DNA of 64,000 nt from Angiostrongylus vasorum (lineage: Eukaryota; Nematoda; Chromadorea; Rhabditida; Metastrongylidae). Below the pieces are notes generated by a model. The model was not told where the DNA came from. It did not search any database and saw nothing but the letters and a program-made list of their open reading frames with translations. The position numbers were made by a program, and so were the translations under genes. Below, piece by piece: positions 1-12,239 of this stretch. Numbering within the stretch: position 1 is the first letter of the stretch; each line of letters starts with the position of its first letter. The stretch is from assembly GCA_018806985.1 (NCBI GenBank), contig JADANN010000030.1, positions 107,450-171,449 on the forward strand, given 5' to 3'.

Positions 1-934
1 CAACTCTAGGAAGAAACTTTTAGCTATTACTTTCGAAGACGCCGATTATTAGAGGATTAGATAATGCAATGCTGCTGAAGGGATGTATTTCTATAGGAAT
101 AGAATTTGAAATGGACAAACTGGAAAGAAATAACGCCAGCATTCTTTTGAGCAGAGTATGACATAGTGCATAGAATATTATCCGTTGTACTCTTAGCTTA
201 AATGTTCTATTGCACTGATATGGCCAGGTTTCATACTAGAGCAACGCGAAGTTTGCTTTGCATAGGACAAAATATTCACGAATGATGATGGTGTATACGA
301 TGGAGTTTATTGTGAGATCAACAGGATTTTGTAATTTGCTTGTAACATTCGTTCTTTATGCTAAAGATGAAAGGTATTATCTACTAGTGCGGGAAGGTAA
401 GCAATGACTGAATATTTGTTTGTGCTTGTTTGTTTTGGTTTTCTGCTCAGTTTTTCTTTTATACGTAAATAATTTCTTGAAGATAGTTGTAATTCCACCT
501 CATTTTATTCCAGTTTTACAGGCACAACGGAGACATCATAAATGACGCAAAATGCAATTTCATCCACATTGATTTTATTCTCTCCTACTCTCGCACCCTT
601 GGATTTGAGATTTCACTTTCCTAAACCACTTCGGAATTAGGGTGCCTTTCACATCGCCTTGCATTACCGGAAGATCCACTTAAAAAAATTGAAGACCTAT
701 CGTTCAGTCGGTGTTATAGGTGGCATCGATTCTGGCATATATAATTGCTTCAAAACGCTTTTGCTGAGAAATATCATAGCAGCTAGGAAGTTTCATGAGA
801 TAGTGATAACGATAGTGCAGATTACGTGTGAAGCTAAGCATTTAGGTGCATTCCTTGATGTTATTGCTTCGGGATCAGTTTCTCCACAAAGGTGCCGCTT
901 TACTCACAGATGCCTAGCAAAAAACACTTGTTCG
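1..934. other. No recognised feature (left edge)
   Basis: AT-rich sequence with short ORFs only. I see no conserved protein motif, repeat copy or convincing splice-bounded exon. The open frame starting at 659 runs into the SINE-B relic on its right and is not a credible gene. Confidence 0.5.
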
Positions 935-1095
935 ACCTTGCACTCGAAGCTCCCCCAACATTTTCCATCTTTCAGGAGTCGAAAAATTGGTACAGAATTT
1001 GTTTGGGAGGATAAAATTGATGATATGACACGCCTACAGATCACCGCTTCTTAATGTATAGCTCAAATATGCACTCAGTCACCTGTAGTCGACTG
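935..1095 (+). repeat. SINE-B fragment, strongly diverged
   Basis: The body of the SINE-B family is recognisable: a TTCCATC block, then GTCG..AAATTGGTACAGA, a TTGGGAGGATA block, and further on a TATGCACTCAGTCACCT block. All four occur in the order and spacing of the better copies at 15562 and 58599. The tRNA-like head and the 3' tail are missing. Divergence is high, so this is an old insertion. Confidence 0.6.
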
Positions 1096-2470
1096 GCTAC
1101 CTCTTATCTGTTCACACAACTCCCTGGAAAATACGGAAAAAAAAGTCATTTTTAAAAAGAACGCAAATCTCCTTACATGTACACCAGAAGCTTGAAAGTT
1201 AGCAGTCACAGGGTAAATGAACTCGTATTTTATCGGTAAAAAATAGAGAGGTCCTTTTTAGATGTAAACATTTGCATTTCGTTCACTAAAAAATAATCGC
1301 GGTCTGCCATGAATATTTCGAGCCAAAGTTTAAATGATGACACGAATTTTTCAGCAATCCTAAACTTGTCATTAGTATAACTACTCCACTCTCACAAAAT
1401 ACCCGAAAGCCGCGTTGAAACAAGCAGGCGGATGAGTTCTAAGGAACACGACAAAAGCAATGAAAACCACATTGACTATACTCCTCATTCTCGGAACAGT
1501 TCTGTCAAGAGTAGACGCTTTTCGTTTGTTATTGTCCAATAAGGGTTCCATTTCATCTTTTTACCATGTTTCGGCCCCGTCCTTGCGGAATTTTATTCTC
1601 TCTTTGTTCAAATGCAAGTAAACAAATCGTCTTGAAGACTAAATTCACTTTCAGAACAATTTTTGTGCGTTGATGAAAACCAAGTTCGTCCCCTAATTCT
1701 TCCCTTTACCTGATTTACTGTGAATAATCACGAAATCCACTAGTGGTGATCCCTGTTGCAAAATGTTCGACTGTTTTACGCATCCTATTCTTCTTCAGGC
1801 CCATCATACCAATTCTCAAATCCGGGTACTTAAACGTCTATAAAGATAATATTAAGAGAGAAACAGTAACGAACAATTTAAATAATGTCCATGAAGAAGT
1901 GTAAATTATGAAGTATTCTAACTAGTAAACTAAAATGAAAAGATCAAAAAGAAGAACTAAGAACCACGACAGACAACTCTTATGATTGACTTGACCATTC
2001 AGAGAGTTTGAAACGAATGTTGTGATTTAGACGAGGGTTTTAAAGAGAACAAATAATACATCGTTTAACAGTGTATATTGTATAGTGCACATGTGACAAC
2101 GTACACGAGAAATAGAAACTACCGTTAAGGAATAGAAAGAATTCTGTACGAGGTGAAGGAAATTCCCTGTGTTATTCTTCTTTTTCGGGCAATTATTTGT
2201 TTTCTCTCACGCTCTAGAGGTGTTGACAAAAATGCCGCACGAGACCAGACCATGGCCTGCTTCGCACAAGATTCCACTTCTCGCGGAAAAAGATAGAGTC
2301 GTCAAGTCCAAAAAACGATCTCCCAAAACTACCATAAATTGGGATTTTTTCAGATAAATACTCAGCTTTTTGGAAAAAAAAACTTTCGGTTGTCGCCTTA
2401 AGAGATTAAGAGAAAGTAGTTCCCACGACCGACTTTCTGTTAACTTCCTCATGTATCAAATAGTTCTCGA
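1096..2470. other. No recognised feature
   Basis: AT-rich, with homopolymer runs and short ORFs. I found no motif, paired repeat or exon-like segment. Confidence 0.45.
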
Positions 2471-2740
2471 TATTCTTGTTGATTAAACACAAAGTGTTAC
2501 TTTATTCTTTATTGCTTTGCAGCTGACGTTTCGGCAGTTTCGCCTTCTTCAGAGCCGCTTTTTACGTTCCTTCCACTGAGGAAGAACAGCTCAGCTTATG
2601 TGCTGAAAAATCAGCTGTTCTTCCTCATTGCAAGGCAAGTCAAAAGCGCTATGAAAAAGACGATACTGCCGAAAATTCAACTTTAACGCAGCAAAAAATA
2701 AAGTAACACCTAGTGTTTGCTTAACAAGAAAAACAAGAAT
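2471..2740. repeat. Fold-back made of PLE-type terminal sequence
   Basis: The left half reads TTCTTGTTGATTAAACAC, then GTGTTACTTTATT, GACGTTTCGGCAG and CGCCTTCTTCAGAG. The right half repeats these blocks in inverse order and opposite strand: GAAAAAGACGATACTGCCGAAA, then AATAAAGTAACACC, then TTAACAAG. Each arm is about 115-130 nt with a short GAAGAACAGCT-rich centre. The same GTTTCGGC..CGCC(T)TTCTTCAG signature ends the Penelope-like copies at 7150 and 33462, so this looks like two terminal regions joined head to head. It lies directly upstream of a PLE endonuclease fragment. Confidence 0.7.
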
Positions 2741-2769
2741 TGAGAGAAAACCTCTTATATAAGTCTGCA

Positions 2770-3400
2770 AAGTTCTTCATTCTTCAAATTCTCTAGTAAT
2801 AGAGAAATTAGCGTTATTTGCAGAAGACCTATGCCGTGTGCTATGTTGCAAAGATGGCACTCTGCAGTTCATTTTCAACGAAATGGCTGCAGCTATAAAA
2901 CGATTCTTAAAAAAGGGCTGCTGTAAGAACTTCGCTGGCAGTGACTGAGATATCACCGAGCACTCTCAGATATGAGTTAGTTCGCAACCACCAGTGCGAC
3001 CGTCCATATACAACGCAAACTACATTATGTGCGCAAGCGGTAGGAGCGATTATTGCATGATTTCTGTCGGGTACGGTTTACCAGGTCTCCTTTAAAGCGT
3101 GCAGGGACGAATACGTTGGTGAAACGGGTAGGCCAATCTGCGTCCGTACAAAGGATCACACAAGGTGACCGGTAAACTTCAACTTAAAACAACTTACTCC
3201 ACTAGGCGCACAAACCACACAAAGACATAGTGGGAAAGATATTAAAGTAGAGGTTATTATCCTCTCGCAGGAATGCAAAACTTCAGGGACCAAAACTTTC
3301 GCAGCTTATGGACATATTCCAAAGATACAAAAAATGAACCACAGGAAGGTCTACTCTTTTATCACATGTGAGATCACACTGTATTTAAGACTGCTATTTT
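2770..3400 (+). mobile_element. Penelope-like element fragment, GIY-YIG endonuclease and C-terminus
   Basis: Around 3085-3165 one frame reads a cysteine followed by DEYVGETGRPICVRTKDH, the hallmark of the Penelope-like GIY-YIG endonuclease domain. About 70 nt on, a shifted frame reads TPLGAQTTQRHSGKD and then IKVEVIILSQE, the segment that follows the endonuclease in these elements and is better kept at 36858-37020. There is no reverse transcriptase in this piece. Frameshifts and stops are frequent, so it is dead. It lies just right of a fold-back made of PLE-type terminal sequence. Confidence 0.75.
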
Positions 3401-3673
3401 AATGTGAGAGAAGGACATTACCCATCCATTTTAACTATGTGCCTTTGGTTTTCACGTGAAATACTTAGTCGACTCATAGAAAGCGGTGAGTTTTCGAAGA
3501 AACCATTTCGTTTGAAACGCTGGCTTCGTGTTTTTTTTCTTTTTTTTGGTTTTGGTTAGAGTTGTTTGCGTGGGTGGATTGCAATCAACTTGACCTCTTC
3601 TGGCTATGAAGAGGGTGAAAATACGCCGGAACATCAGCTCGTTGATAACTTGAAATTGAACTTGAACTTGAAA

Positions 3674-4040
3674 GGACCGTTCTCACTGGTTGTGCGGAGC
3701 CCAGCATAATCACCATTTTTCGGAGATTTGCTGGTTAAGCCACTGCGGTTCCCTGGAATCCCGAAGTCAGCCTGGCCTTACTTTGCCCCCAGGTCTTCAC
3801 CACCACTGGCAGTCGCAGCCCCTTGTGGATCAGAGAGAGATTTGCCACCATGCGACTTTGATACCAGGACGGTGGTGGATCCTGGTATTGGTTTTTCTCT
3901 TAGCTAGGCTTCCTAATGGAAACGCTGGACTTCTTCTCAGCTTGGGAGACCCTGCCAGGGGATGAATCCGCTCGCTGTATACCGCAGTCCAACACCCAGG
4001 AACACCAGCCACGATGAGACGCGTAAACCGTTGGGAGGCT
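3674..4040 (-). repeat. Family A repeat (RTE-tailed, SINE-like), full length
   Basis: Reverse copy of a roughly 370-nt family. Read on the minus strand it starts CCTCCCAACGGTTTAC, passes GTATACAGCGAGCGGATTC and the TCGCATGGTGGCAAATCTC block, and ends GCTGGGCTCCGCACAACC. Other copies lie at 8653, 16040, 41259, 56625, 57996 and 61948. No protein is encoded; the open frames across it are incidental. The 3' end matches the tail of RTE-1. Confidence 0.85.
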
Positions 4041-7000
4041 CGTTGGTAAATAAAGAATAAAGTAACAATTTCGTGTTTGCTCACCAAGATTACAGTGAAT
4101 TATTTAATTTCACTGTTTTTACACATATGCTCGTCGTTTTCTTAATGACATTGATGGCATCGGTCTGTCACGGCAAGGCTACGTGTAAACGAACATGAGA
4201 CAGTTTTTATAGTGACTAAGCGTTTTGCAGCTTGAGGCTTCGCGCTGACCGAAAAGTTTTGTTATTAATTCATCGTAACCATATTTTTAAGCAAAAAAAT
4301 GAAGCCAAACCTTGTTTCTTCCTTGCAACCTCTCATCCGAAGGAAACATTAGAGATGCATGCCTTTTCAAGAGAGGAATATTTCCGCGTCAAATCCCACT
4401 CCAGATACACCGTGCGAATACTCCATGGTCTTTGCATTAGCCCCCAAGGCAATTCCGCTTCCTTCCTATAAATATTCTTCTGTCCTTCTAGGAACGGTGA
4501 GCATTTCTACCGCTACCATATTGCGCATCCTCGTTTTATTCTTTATTTTGCTAGACGATGTTTTAGTTAAATGATTAAGTGCTCTTATTTCACAGTCATC
4601 TCCGAAAATTAATAAGTTATTCAATGATTCCTTAAGCATTTGTAGAAAATTGTGTAATGGCGAAGTTATTATTTTTTCTACTTAAATTCATTAAAAAGGC
4701 TTGCAAAGGCTAGTCTTCACTGAGACGGCAAAGAAAGTTATGTCATTCCGAAAGCAAAACACAATGACCGAAACAACTAGGCTTTACTAAGCCATTAAAT
4801 AAACGATAGAAGAAGGCAGAAAAAATTCAGCAAAAATCTCGGACATCTTTATTATTTATGGTATATAATTGGAGTGATAAATAATAAAACCACTGTTTAC
4901 TAAGGCATGTTAAGATTCTCATTTTCTGCGCACGACAAATTCCTGGGGACCTCTCTGCGTAATTCTTCCTACCCAACTATTGTTGGTCATTCTCTGCCTA
5001 AAAACAAAACCATTGAAATATTTGAAAAACCATCGTTGGAAACAGTATTCTATTGAATGGAGTTTGCTTAGGAAAGCGTTGTTATACATTGTCCATTAAA
5101 ACCTTGGTTTTCAACTTCAAGGAGCTTGGAACCTCGATTTAATGCTTAGCATTTCCCTTCTTTTCCAATTAACATCACCGTTAATATACGTTGGCCTTGA
5201 CGTAGCCGACATTTAGATTTAACAAGGTTACTTCGTTTAATAATGATCATCGAAGAAGAAGGCAGTCGTTTACGAAGAAAAAGCATCCGAACGAACTCTG
5301 TTCCTCACATGACTAGGTTGTGCGGAGACTACGGGTTGCTCATCAAGGGTCATTGTGTCCCATGGGTTTTGGTTCTTCAATAATGAAATTCTTACCATAC
5401 ATCCACCTCTAGTAAGGAATTCCCTGATGACATAATAGAACTGAGGGCGGTCATACTGCGACATAGTTAATATGGCTGACAACAGGCGCTTGCATCACAT
5501 GCAAGGAAACTTACTTTGCTACAGTCCAGAAAGCATTTAATGGCAGCTTAAGTAAAAAGCAGCGAGAAAAATCACTTTGGGATCTATGCTTGCATCTTCT
5601 CTTTTTTCGCCAATTTCGCAGCCATCGTAAAATTTCGTTGCTTGCTCCAAGGTAGTGATCCTTCACTTTTTAGTTTGAATGGCATTTAAAAGCGTAAATT
5701 CAACGGCAGTCGCAGTCACGACAACATCATTGCCGACATCGTTAGGAATTGAAGCCATAAAGTAGATGCGCTTTTCAGAATGCATTTCCAGCAAATTCCT
5801 GGGATTATGGAGCAGATCTCGTTTGATTTCTTCTCTTTTTTTTAATGAGTTAAATTCTTCAAAACAGAAAAAGTAACGACGTAGGTGCTGCGTGATGGTT
5901 TTTTGAAATCTTTGAGATCTTTTGACAGAGTTTTCCAATTCGTTTTCAGAACACTACATGTCAGTCTTCTCATGGTCCCCGATCTCTGATTTCCACTGAA
6001 GAGAACAGTTTTTCTAAAAGTAACCAATCGTTTCTGAGATTTCTCGTACTTCGACGACAAATTCTTCAACGACTTTCTCATAGAGTACCTACAACTTCAG
6101 CCAAAATCTTTGCTTGTTACTAGCATAACCGCCTCGCTCGGGTACTTTTCGTCGCCGGGTCTCCTCGGTTGCGCTTTTTGCTATCCACTGATACATACCG
6201 TAGTTTATAGGCGTATCATAAGTGGATAGCCGTCATATCAAAGGTATACTGCTTTTTTCGCTGTCTTCCACTTGTTTTCCTATTTATGCTTCCTTCTCTT
6301 TGTGTGCTTTGTTGCTCGGTTCGTCTTGGCTAGGGCTTCTGAAGAAAACCTTATTTTAATTGATCTCCATGTCATCACGTCAATCGTGACGAGTGCATTA
6401 TACGGTTAGGCTGGTTAGCTCTGGGTCCCAGTTAGTAAGGCGCGGTTGTTCCTTGTTTACTGGTTGTTCGATGTGCAATCACAGCGATAGTGTACAATCG
6501 CTCTACAAGCGATTTGTGAATGTGGATTTTTTTATCAGTAGTACTATCCGTCGAATTTAGTGTTTCATTGTTTCGTGATGTGTACCAACCGTAATTATTT
6601 AATCAGGCATTCAAAACAATCGATATTTAAGCTATTCGTGTAAAACAATAGACGCATATGATAAGGTAAAGAAGATCGTAAAAAAGAATAAGGAAAAAGA
6701 GGAAATGGATGAGTTTACATTCCTTTCTAGAGAGAATTAAAGCAAAGGAACGTGAAGGTGGGGAAAACCGTGGAAACGCATTTGTTTTGGCGTCTTTATT
6801 CCTTGGGCTTCATTTAGGTGAAATTAACACCACATAAAAGGATTTATAAGCTGTGAGTTTTACTGTACTAAAAATCTTTGCGAACATGCCAAGTACAGTT
6901 ACAGAAGCAGAAGGAAAAAAGCAGCCAAAGAGAAAGAGGTATTCGTTCCATTCCAATCGACGTCGTCTAAACCCAACCCTCTAGAGGATTTTAGCCGTTT

Positions 7001-7149
7001 CGCGTTAGCATTTGGTTCGAATATTCAGTGAACCTATTCTGCGCTTCGATTTTTATCTTCCCTACATTTTCTCCCTTTCCTGCCTTCCTCAACTTTTTTC
7101 CACTCATCGGCACAAGTCAGGTCACTGTTGCCATCTTAATATTAAACTG
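4041..7149. other. Long stretch without a clear gene
   Basis: Mostly AT-rich noncoding sequence. Two points are worth recording. At 5660-6085 the minus strand has overlapping charged, Lys/Glu-rich frames that resemble a coiled-coil exon, but they are broken by stops and no consistent splice model emerges. At about 6177-6230 there is a small interrupted hairpin (GCTATCCACT ... AGTGGATAGC). Nothing else was recognised. Confidence 0.4.
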
Positions 7150-7330
7150 ATCCTAGGATCGACTTTCTATTAACCTCGGCATTGGAATACGAACGTGTCG
7201 TTTTCTTGTTCAGCAATCGCGAGGTTGTTAAACAGCATACATTTACTTCCATAGAAAAACACCATACAATACAACAGTAGCTAACGTTTCGGCAGTATCG
7301 CCTTCTTCAGAGCCGCTTTTTTTTTACGTG
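7150..7330 (+). repeat. PLE terminal region (pLTR-like)
   Basis: Starts CCTAGGATCGACTTTC, then TATTAACCTCGGCATTGG, GTCGTTTTCTTGTTCAG, CAATCGCGAGGTTGTTAAAC, and ends with GCTAACGTTTCGGCAG and TCGCCTTCTTCAGAGCC. The same order occurs at 33462-33640 beside PLE coding sequence, and parts recur at 17372, 29910, 57200 and 2471. A degenerate inverse of the last block (GAAGACGGCGATATCATCG then AAACGTCAAC) lies at 7531-7560, so the locus may be a stretched fold-back of about 400 nt. Confidence 0.65.
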
Positions 7331-7639
7331 GCTTCCAATGAGGGAAGATTAGAACAGCTGATTATAGTCGCATAAGGTTGATGACTCAGAGTCATGAGGC
7401 TGAGCAGCATTTCAAAACGTTGGCATTTTACCAGGACCCATGGAGGAGATTTACGGACTATGTTTTGTCTGCTTAAATTGTGAGTGTTTGGCTGAGTAGA
7501 TTGCATGTCATTTTGAACCTTCAAGGCATTGAAGACGGCGATATCATCGAAACGTCAACTATTGTGATTTAGTAAGTTCTGCAACAACAAGCTCGTTTTG
7601 CTCATAAAGAAAAACAGTAAATTGTGTGAACTTTGTTAA

Positions 7640-7906
7640 CTTTTTACTTACAATCTACCACATTTTTTCACGGTAGGGTATTGTGTTAAATACAACCACA
7701 AAATGCTGACATATTTGCAAAGCTCCGTACCGCTGGTATCTACGGTGGAGACTGAACACCATATTACACTTTCAAGGGGGCTAACACGTTCACCACCACG
7801 CCGTGCAAGTCCTTCATTTCGTCTGCCTCTCAGCCGTGTTATTGACCTATAGGCGCTATCTGCAATCACCCATCGGGGATGGTATCCTGTCATTAAAAAA
7901 GTAGTA
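7640..7906 (+). repeat. Family D element (inverted termini)
   Basis: A roughly 265-nt noncoding unit. The right end is GTAGTAGGCAGTAAAT, and the left end TTACTTACAATCTACCAC is a weaker inverse of it. Internal blocks GACATATTTGCAAA, GCTCCGTACCGC, GGTGGAGACTGAACACC, CACGTTCACCACCACGC and GCAATCACCCATCGGGG match the palindromic copy at 50615-51010. The terminal inverted repeats and lack of coding capacity suggest a non-autonomous DNA element; the transposase that moved it is not visible here. Confidence 0.6.
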
Positions 7907-7929
7907 GGCAGTAAATGAAATTGACGACA

Positions 7930-8235
7930 TCGTGACTTATATCATAGCTTCAGCTTAACTGGGTTCATGCCTCTTTGTGCTCCACAGATCAATCCCGTTG
8001 ACGAGTGGTAGTGAGTGTTGACAATTTTTCACTTTCAATGCTGTTAAGCAGTTTGCAGTTGCTAAATATTTCGCAAGAAGTTGCTCTGATCGTGCTTATG
8101 GTGTGGCAGAGCCTTACACGTACATTCATGGTTAGTGTTTGGCTGGAAAAAAAAACTTCTTTTAAAAACTCGTCCAGTATTAAGTGTTCAGGACTCGGCT
8201 TGATGCGTTATCAAGACTTTCACCGCCCTGCTAAC
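7930..8235 (+). repeat. D-linked repeat, copy 1
   Basis: Begins GCTTCAGCTTAACTGGGTT and continues CAGATCAATCCCGTTGACG. Further on there is a GAAGTTGCTCTGATCGTGCT block. The same blocks, in order, occur at 31910-32420, and the first part occurs inverted at 31070-31120. It directly follows a family D copy, so it may be part of a longer D-type element. Confidence 0.5.
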
Positions 8236-8652
8236 GTTAGCTGAACAGGTTTGCTGAAGCATGAAGTGTTATAACTTCGTAGCCGTTTATTTGTATGTGC
8301 AAAATAGTTCAGTGATTTAGGCCTATGCTGATGTGCTATTTTATCGAGGTGATACAGTGTACTAGGACAAATATAGAGCAAACGTAGCCGGAGGATGGAA
8401 AAATTGATTCACATGTTTGTTTTTCGTTTACCATAGCCGTTTATCGAGAAAGGACTTTGTGGAAAAAGTTCGAACTCGTATTGATTTGCCTGTTCGGGGT
8501 CGGCAAACTGGATCTCTATTCCTAGAGAAACACACATTTTGAAAAGTGTTCTCGATTTGCCTATCAACGCTGGATTGGCACTGGTCATAAAGTGTTCCTT
8601 TGCAAGCGATCGCTGCAACATCATTGATCCTGAACATGGTGAGCCAATTACT
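8236..8652. other. No recognised feature
   Basis: Overlapping open frames occur on both strands at 8410-8650, but none shows a domain or splice-bounded structure. Confidence 0.4.
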
Positions 8653-8947
8653 ACTTGCTTGGATACTTGGATGGTCCGTTTTCACTGGTTGTGCGGGCCC
8701 CAACATAATTTTCATTCTCCGGGAATTTGTCGGTTTAGCCATTGTGGTTCCCTTGAGATAATTTGATACCAGCATCGTGGTGGATCCTGGTAGTGGTTTA
8801 CTTTTAGCTAGGCTTCCCTGGAGGAAAGGCCGGACTCCTTCCTAGTTTGAAAGACCCTGCCGGAGGGATGAATCGCCCCGCTGTCTTGCAGCCCGACCCC
8901 CCAGGATCACCTCCCACCCACGATGTGGCGGTAAGCCGTTGGGAGGG
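8653..8947 (-). repeat. Family A repeat, internally deleted
   Basis: Reverse copy. The low-coordinate end is the 3' tail (ACTTGCTTGGATACTTGGA, then GGTCCGTTTTCACTGGTTG), followed by the GGGCCCCAACATAAT block. The high-coordinate end is the family's 5' start (CCTCCCAACGGCTTACCGCC on the minus strand). About 70-80 nt around the TGGTGGCAAATCTC block is missing compared with the 41259 copy. Confidence 0.8.
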
Positions 8948-10500
8948 ATGAGTCAGTTAAGACCGGATAATTGTGTTAATAATTAATAATTAGTGTGCCT
9001 ATTGTATAATCGTGCAGGGCGTCTCGAGTTTCGTGTGTGTGACCTATAGGTTCTTCCTAACTGTTTGTTTTTGGCGCACAGAACTATTTTCTTCACTTCT
9101 TGTTCTCGGCCGATAACTTAACACGGATGTTGTAGCTGGGATCGGGCAGCATAGGCTCTATTCTTCTCTTAGTGATATAAAAGAGGTGAAGAAGAGTTAC
9201 TGTGCTGAATGCCACATTATAAACAGTATGGAAATAGGCACAACACTTGTTGCAAAGCATTTCCAAATGCTGACAGGTGTGTTTGCATGGTGAACGGTAG
9301 CAGTATGTAGCAAATAGTAAAATGCCTAATATTCATGACGGTATATAGATAGAGCGAAGAGTCCTCTACATGTCTTCGTGTTGTCAACCACTGAAATTCT
9401 CTGGGTATCGAAAAATTGCCGTCCGTTTACGGAAAACAAGAACGCCCGTGATGCCTGATAAAAATTAGGCGTCGTTCCACTCGATGGGGACTCTAGAAAC
9501 CGCTACGGTGCTACGTGTTGAAAAAGGAAGCTCATAAATCCGTAATGACGCCTGATTAGCACTCACCGGACGAGTATAGCGATTGGTTTAAAATTTAAAC
9601 CAAGAAGTCTCCTCTCAAAGTAGACAGCACTGATTGGAGTAGAAGTCTTAGAATCTGCAGATCTTCATCAGAAAGATCAAGATATTCCATTCTAATAAAA
9701 TCAAATCATTATAGTTCTCCATATTCTTGTTGAGCAAACATCTTGTTAAATCCTGATTTTATGGAGTCCAGAAATAGTAATTCCACCGCTTTTCCTCGTT
9801 GAAGCTCGTATTTCGAAAATTGAAGCAATTGTACAAGCAGTATTTCGACTGCTAGAGCGTGATGATTTCTCCAAATGCGCCGTTGACGTTTGTTGCTACC
9901 GGGATTCCGTTTGGAGTTCTGAAAGCGTAAATATTTTCTGTTTTTTTCGTTGGACATTTTGGTTCTGAACGGGTTTAAAAAACGAAATTGAACTGTTGAG
10001 AAACGTTAAGCATTTGAAAAACCATGTTTATTCTTAAGTGAGTTGACCAAATTAACTTCTGCAGACCCACTGTTCAACTCCTTGAGTATTCGAGTAATGC
10101 AGACATTATCGGCCGAGACGAATTTCGGACCATAATTCTAAAACCGTAAGCATCTATTAATGACTTAATTTTTTTGGCAATACTTTTTGCGGAGAACTTA
10201 CTTTATCTCCACTTTTAAAAAAGGAGCATATTCACTCTCTGCTGTGCAATGTTATGCGATAGCACTGACTTTTCCAGTGTTAAGTGTTTTACGGTGCTTA
10301 GACTTTCACACAGCTTTTTCGCCTTCTCTACGTGGCCTGTCAATTTTCTTGCTATGCTGGTCGACTCGATTTTCTCTATTGACCTGGAATAGGCGGGCTA
10401 GGCTTTACCTAATCTACAAAAACTGTGGTCGCGGCGAATGTAAGCACAGTGGTTTTATTTTGCATATTGAAGTTCGAAACGCAAGGACACTTTATTCCAA
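8948..10500. other. No recognised feature
   Basis: AT-rich sequence with scattered short ORFs. I found no repeat copy or exon that I could support. Confidence 0.4.
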
Positions 10501-10595
10501 CAGTGGTAGAGGAATGGTTAGTGATGCAGTCCATCAGGAAGCGAGGTGCTGGTTCGACCTCTTTCTAGCGCTCTGCACCAGTAGACGCGGGAACA
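10501..10595 (+). repeat. tRNA-like SINE head (possible)
   Basis: Contains GAGGAATGGTTAGTGATGC, which resembles an A box, and 29 nt later GTGCTGGTTCGACCTC, a good B-box match (GGTTCGANNCY). The flanks do not fold into an obvious tRNA cloverleaf, so a tRNA-derived SINE remnant is likelier than a tRNA gene. Confidence 0.35.
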
Positions 10596-10599
10596 CCCT

Positions 10600-12235
10600 T
10601 TGATCTATAAGATTCCAAGTAGAACCCTCCAAACAGCATTCCACGAAAATCGCAAGAAAGCCAAAATCCTTAACCAGAAGCCGAAACAACGCGAAAAAAT
10701 ATCCCATGAACTCCGCGGATGATGAATGCGAGGTAACGAATTGAATGCAAGAAGTGCTGGGATCCGCACCGTAGCTGTGTTTACGGGTAGTGTAACAATG
10801 TAACTATAACTTCTACAGTAAGCATTGTGCTAATTGTTAAAGTGATTCTAAGAAAAGTTTCGTTACATCGACTGTTTCTGGCTCTCAATTGCTTGGCATG
10901 TATTCCAGCACATGTGAAGTAATAACGTCTGGATAGCTCCTTACATTTAGAGATCTCAGTAATGTCGCTTTCGTCTTCTTGTTTTGGGACCATCAATACT
11001 GTACGATTTTGTTAGTTGGTCTTGTAATCTTCAGCTTCTGGTTGACAATTTGTCTTAGAGACCGTCATTTTTTCCTTGTGTTGCACAGTGATAAGGATTT
11101 CCGTCGTAGCCAAGTTTCCAGCCACCGAGACACCAGTGTAGAAACAACCGCTATAAACATTCCTTCCTTCATCCAGCACTTCGTTCGTGCGTCTGATGAC
11201 TTTTCACTCAGCTCTAGTGCATTACCTAGAAGCCTCTTTACTAACCTATACCTTAACTTTATCCCTGTATCCATCTTTCTTGCAGGACTTGGGAAGCTCG
11301 ATGCCATGCTTCTGTCTCTCATATGAGATGTAATGGCGGGATGTCACTTTCCCCCTATGAATGGCACAAGAAGCTCATTGTTATCGACGTTTTCACCAGG
11401 TCCATAAACTTCCATGCAATGTCTGTTTATAAGCTGGCACACTTTATGTATCCTTCATTACACCTTGCATTATCCACGAAATAAAGGTGGCTCAGCACCT
11501 CTTCAAAGCTGTCTATTGGCGTGATTTAAACACCCATGGAATGGGATTTATGAGCAGCACGCCACTCAGCTTTATCTTTAGCTTTGGCAGCTTAACTCTT
11601 CCTGTCTTAAAACAAATACGGATTTGCTCAGCTGTTGTCATTCCCATGAATCGTTCTTCTTCTGCCTGTGTTTTTTCTTGTACTCAGGTCCGAAACCACT
11701 AGCCACAAATAAGCCATAGCCACAGCTGTACCTCTACCCCATACCTACTGACGTCGAAGATTTAGTGAATATGTCGTAACCTATTATTTATCTCTTTAGT
11801 GCTCAATCCCTTATAAAACCATCGTCGTCGTTCGGTTCAATTTTTTCAATTTCTGCAGACTTTGATATTGACTGCGGCAAATGACGCGTGATCGATGTTC
11901 GCATGCATTGCGTGAAAAACATAGTTTTTGTGGTTTCTAGCTTTATAGAAGTTACCTGGTATTTCAGCTGGTTCTGAAGCTGCTCCTCTTTATGCTTGCT
12001 AATCGCAGTTGCAAATCGAACTACGGAGAGAGAAAACCTGGATGTTTTTTTTCCTTTTTGAGGATTGAGAGCCCGTAAATGTCATTGTAGAATGACAAGG
12101 ATTGATGTGGGATATCTCCATTAACATTGTTATATCTGGAGCTGATATCTGTCCCATGCTCATTAACTATCCATCACGGTTGGCACAGACATCATTACAA
12201 TCGTCACGTTCCCAGCGATACTTCGGCTTTTTTTT
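10600..12235. other. Unassigned region with remnant-like minus-strand frames
   Basis: Minus-strand frames at 11065-11330 (85 residues, beginning MRDRSMASSFPSPARK) and at 11330-11700, in several registers, look like pieces of one broken coding sequence: a DSFEEVLSHLYFVDNARC stretch, then EVYGPGENVDNNELLVP. The plus strand is also open over 115 codons at 10979-11326. I recognise no family. An old mobile-element protein is possible, given the flanking RTE remnant at 12240. Confidence 0.3.
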
Positions 12236-12239
12236 TGTC

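Noticed and set aside
10501..10595. tRNA gene
   Set aside because: B-box-like GGTTCGACC is present, but no acceptor-stem or anticodon-stem pairing was found, so a SINE head is more likely.
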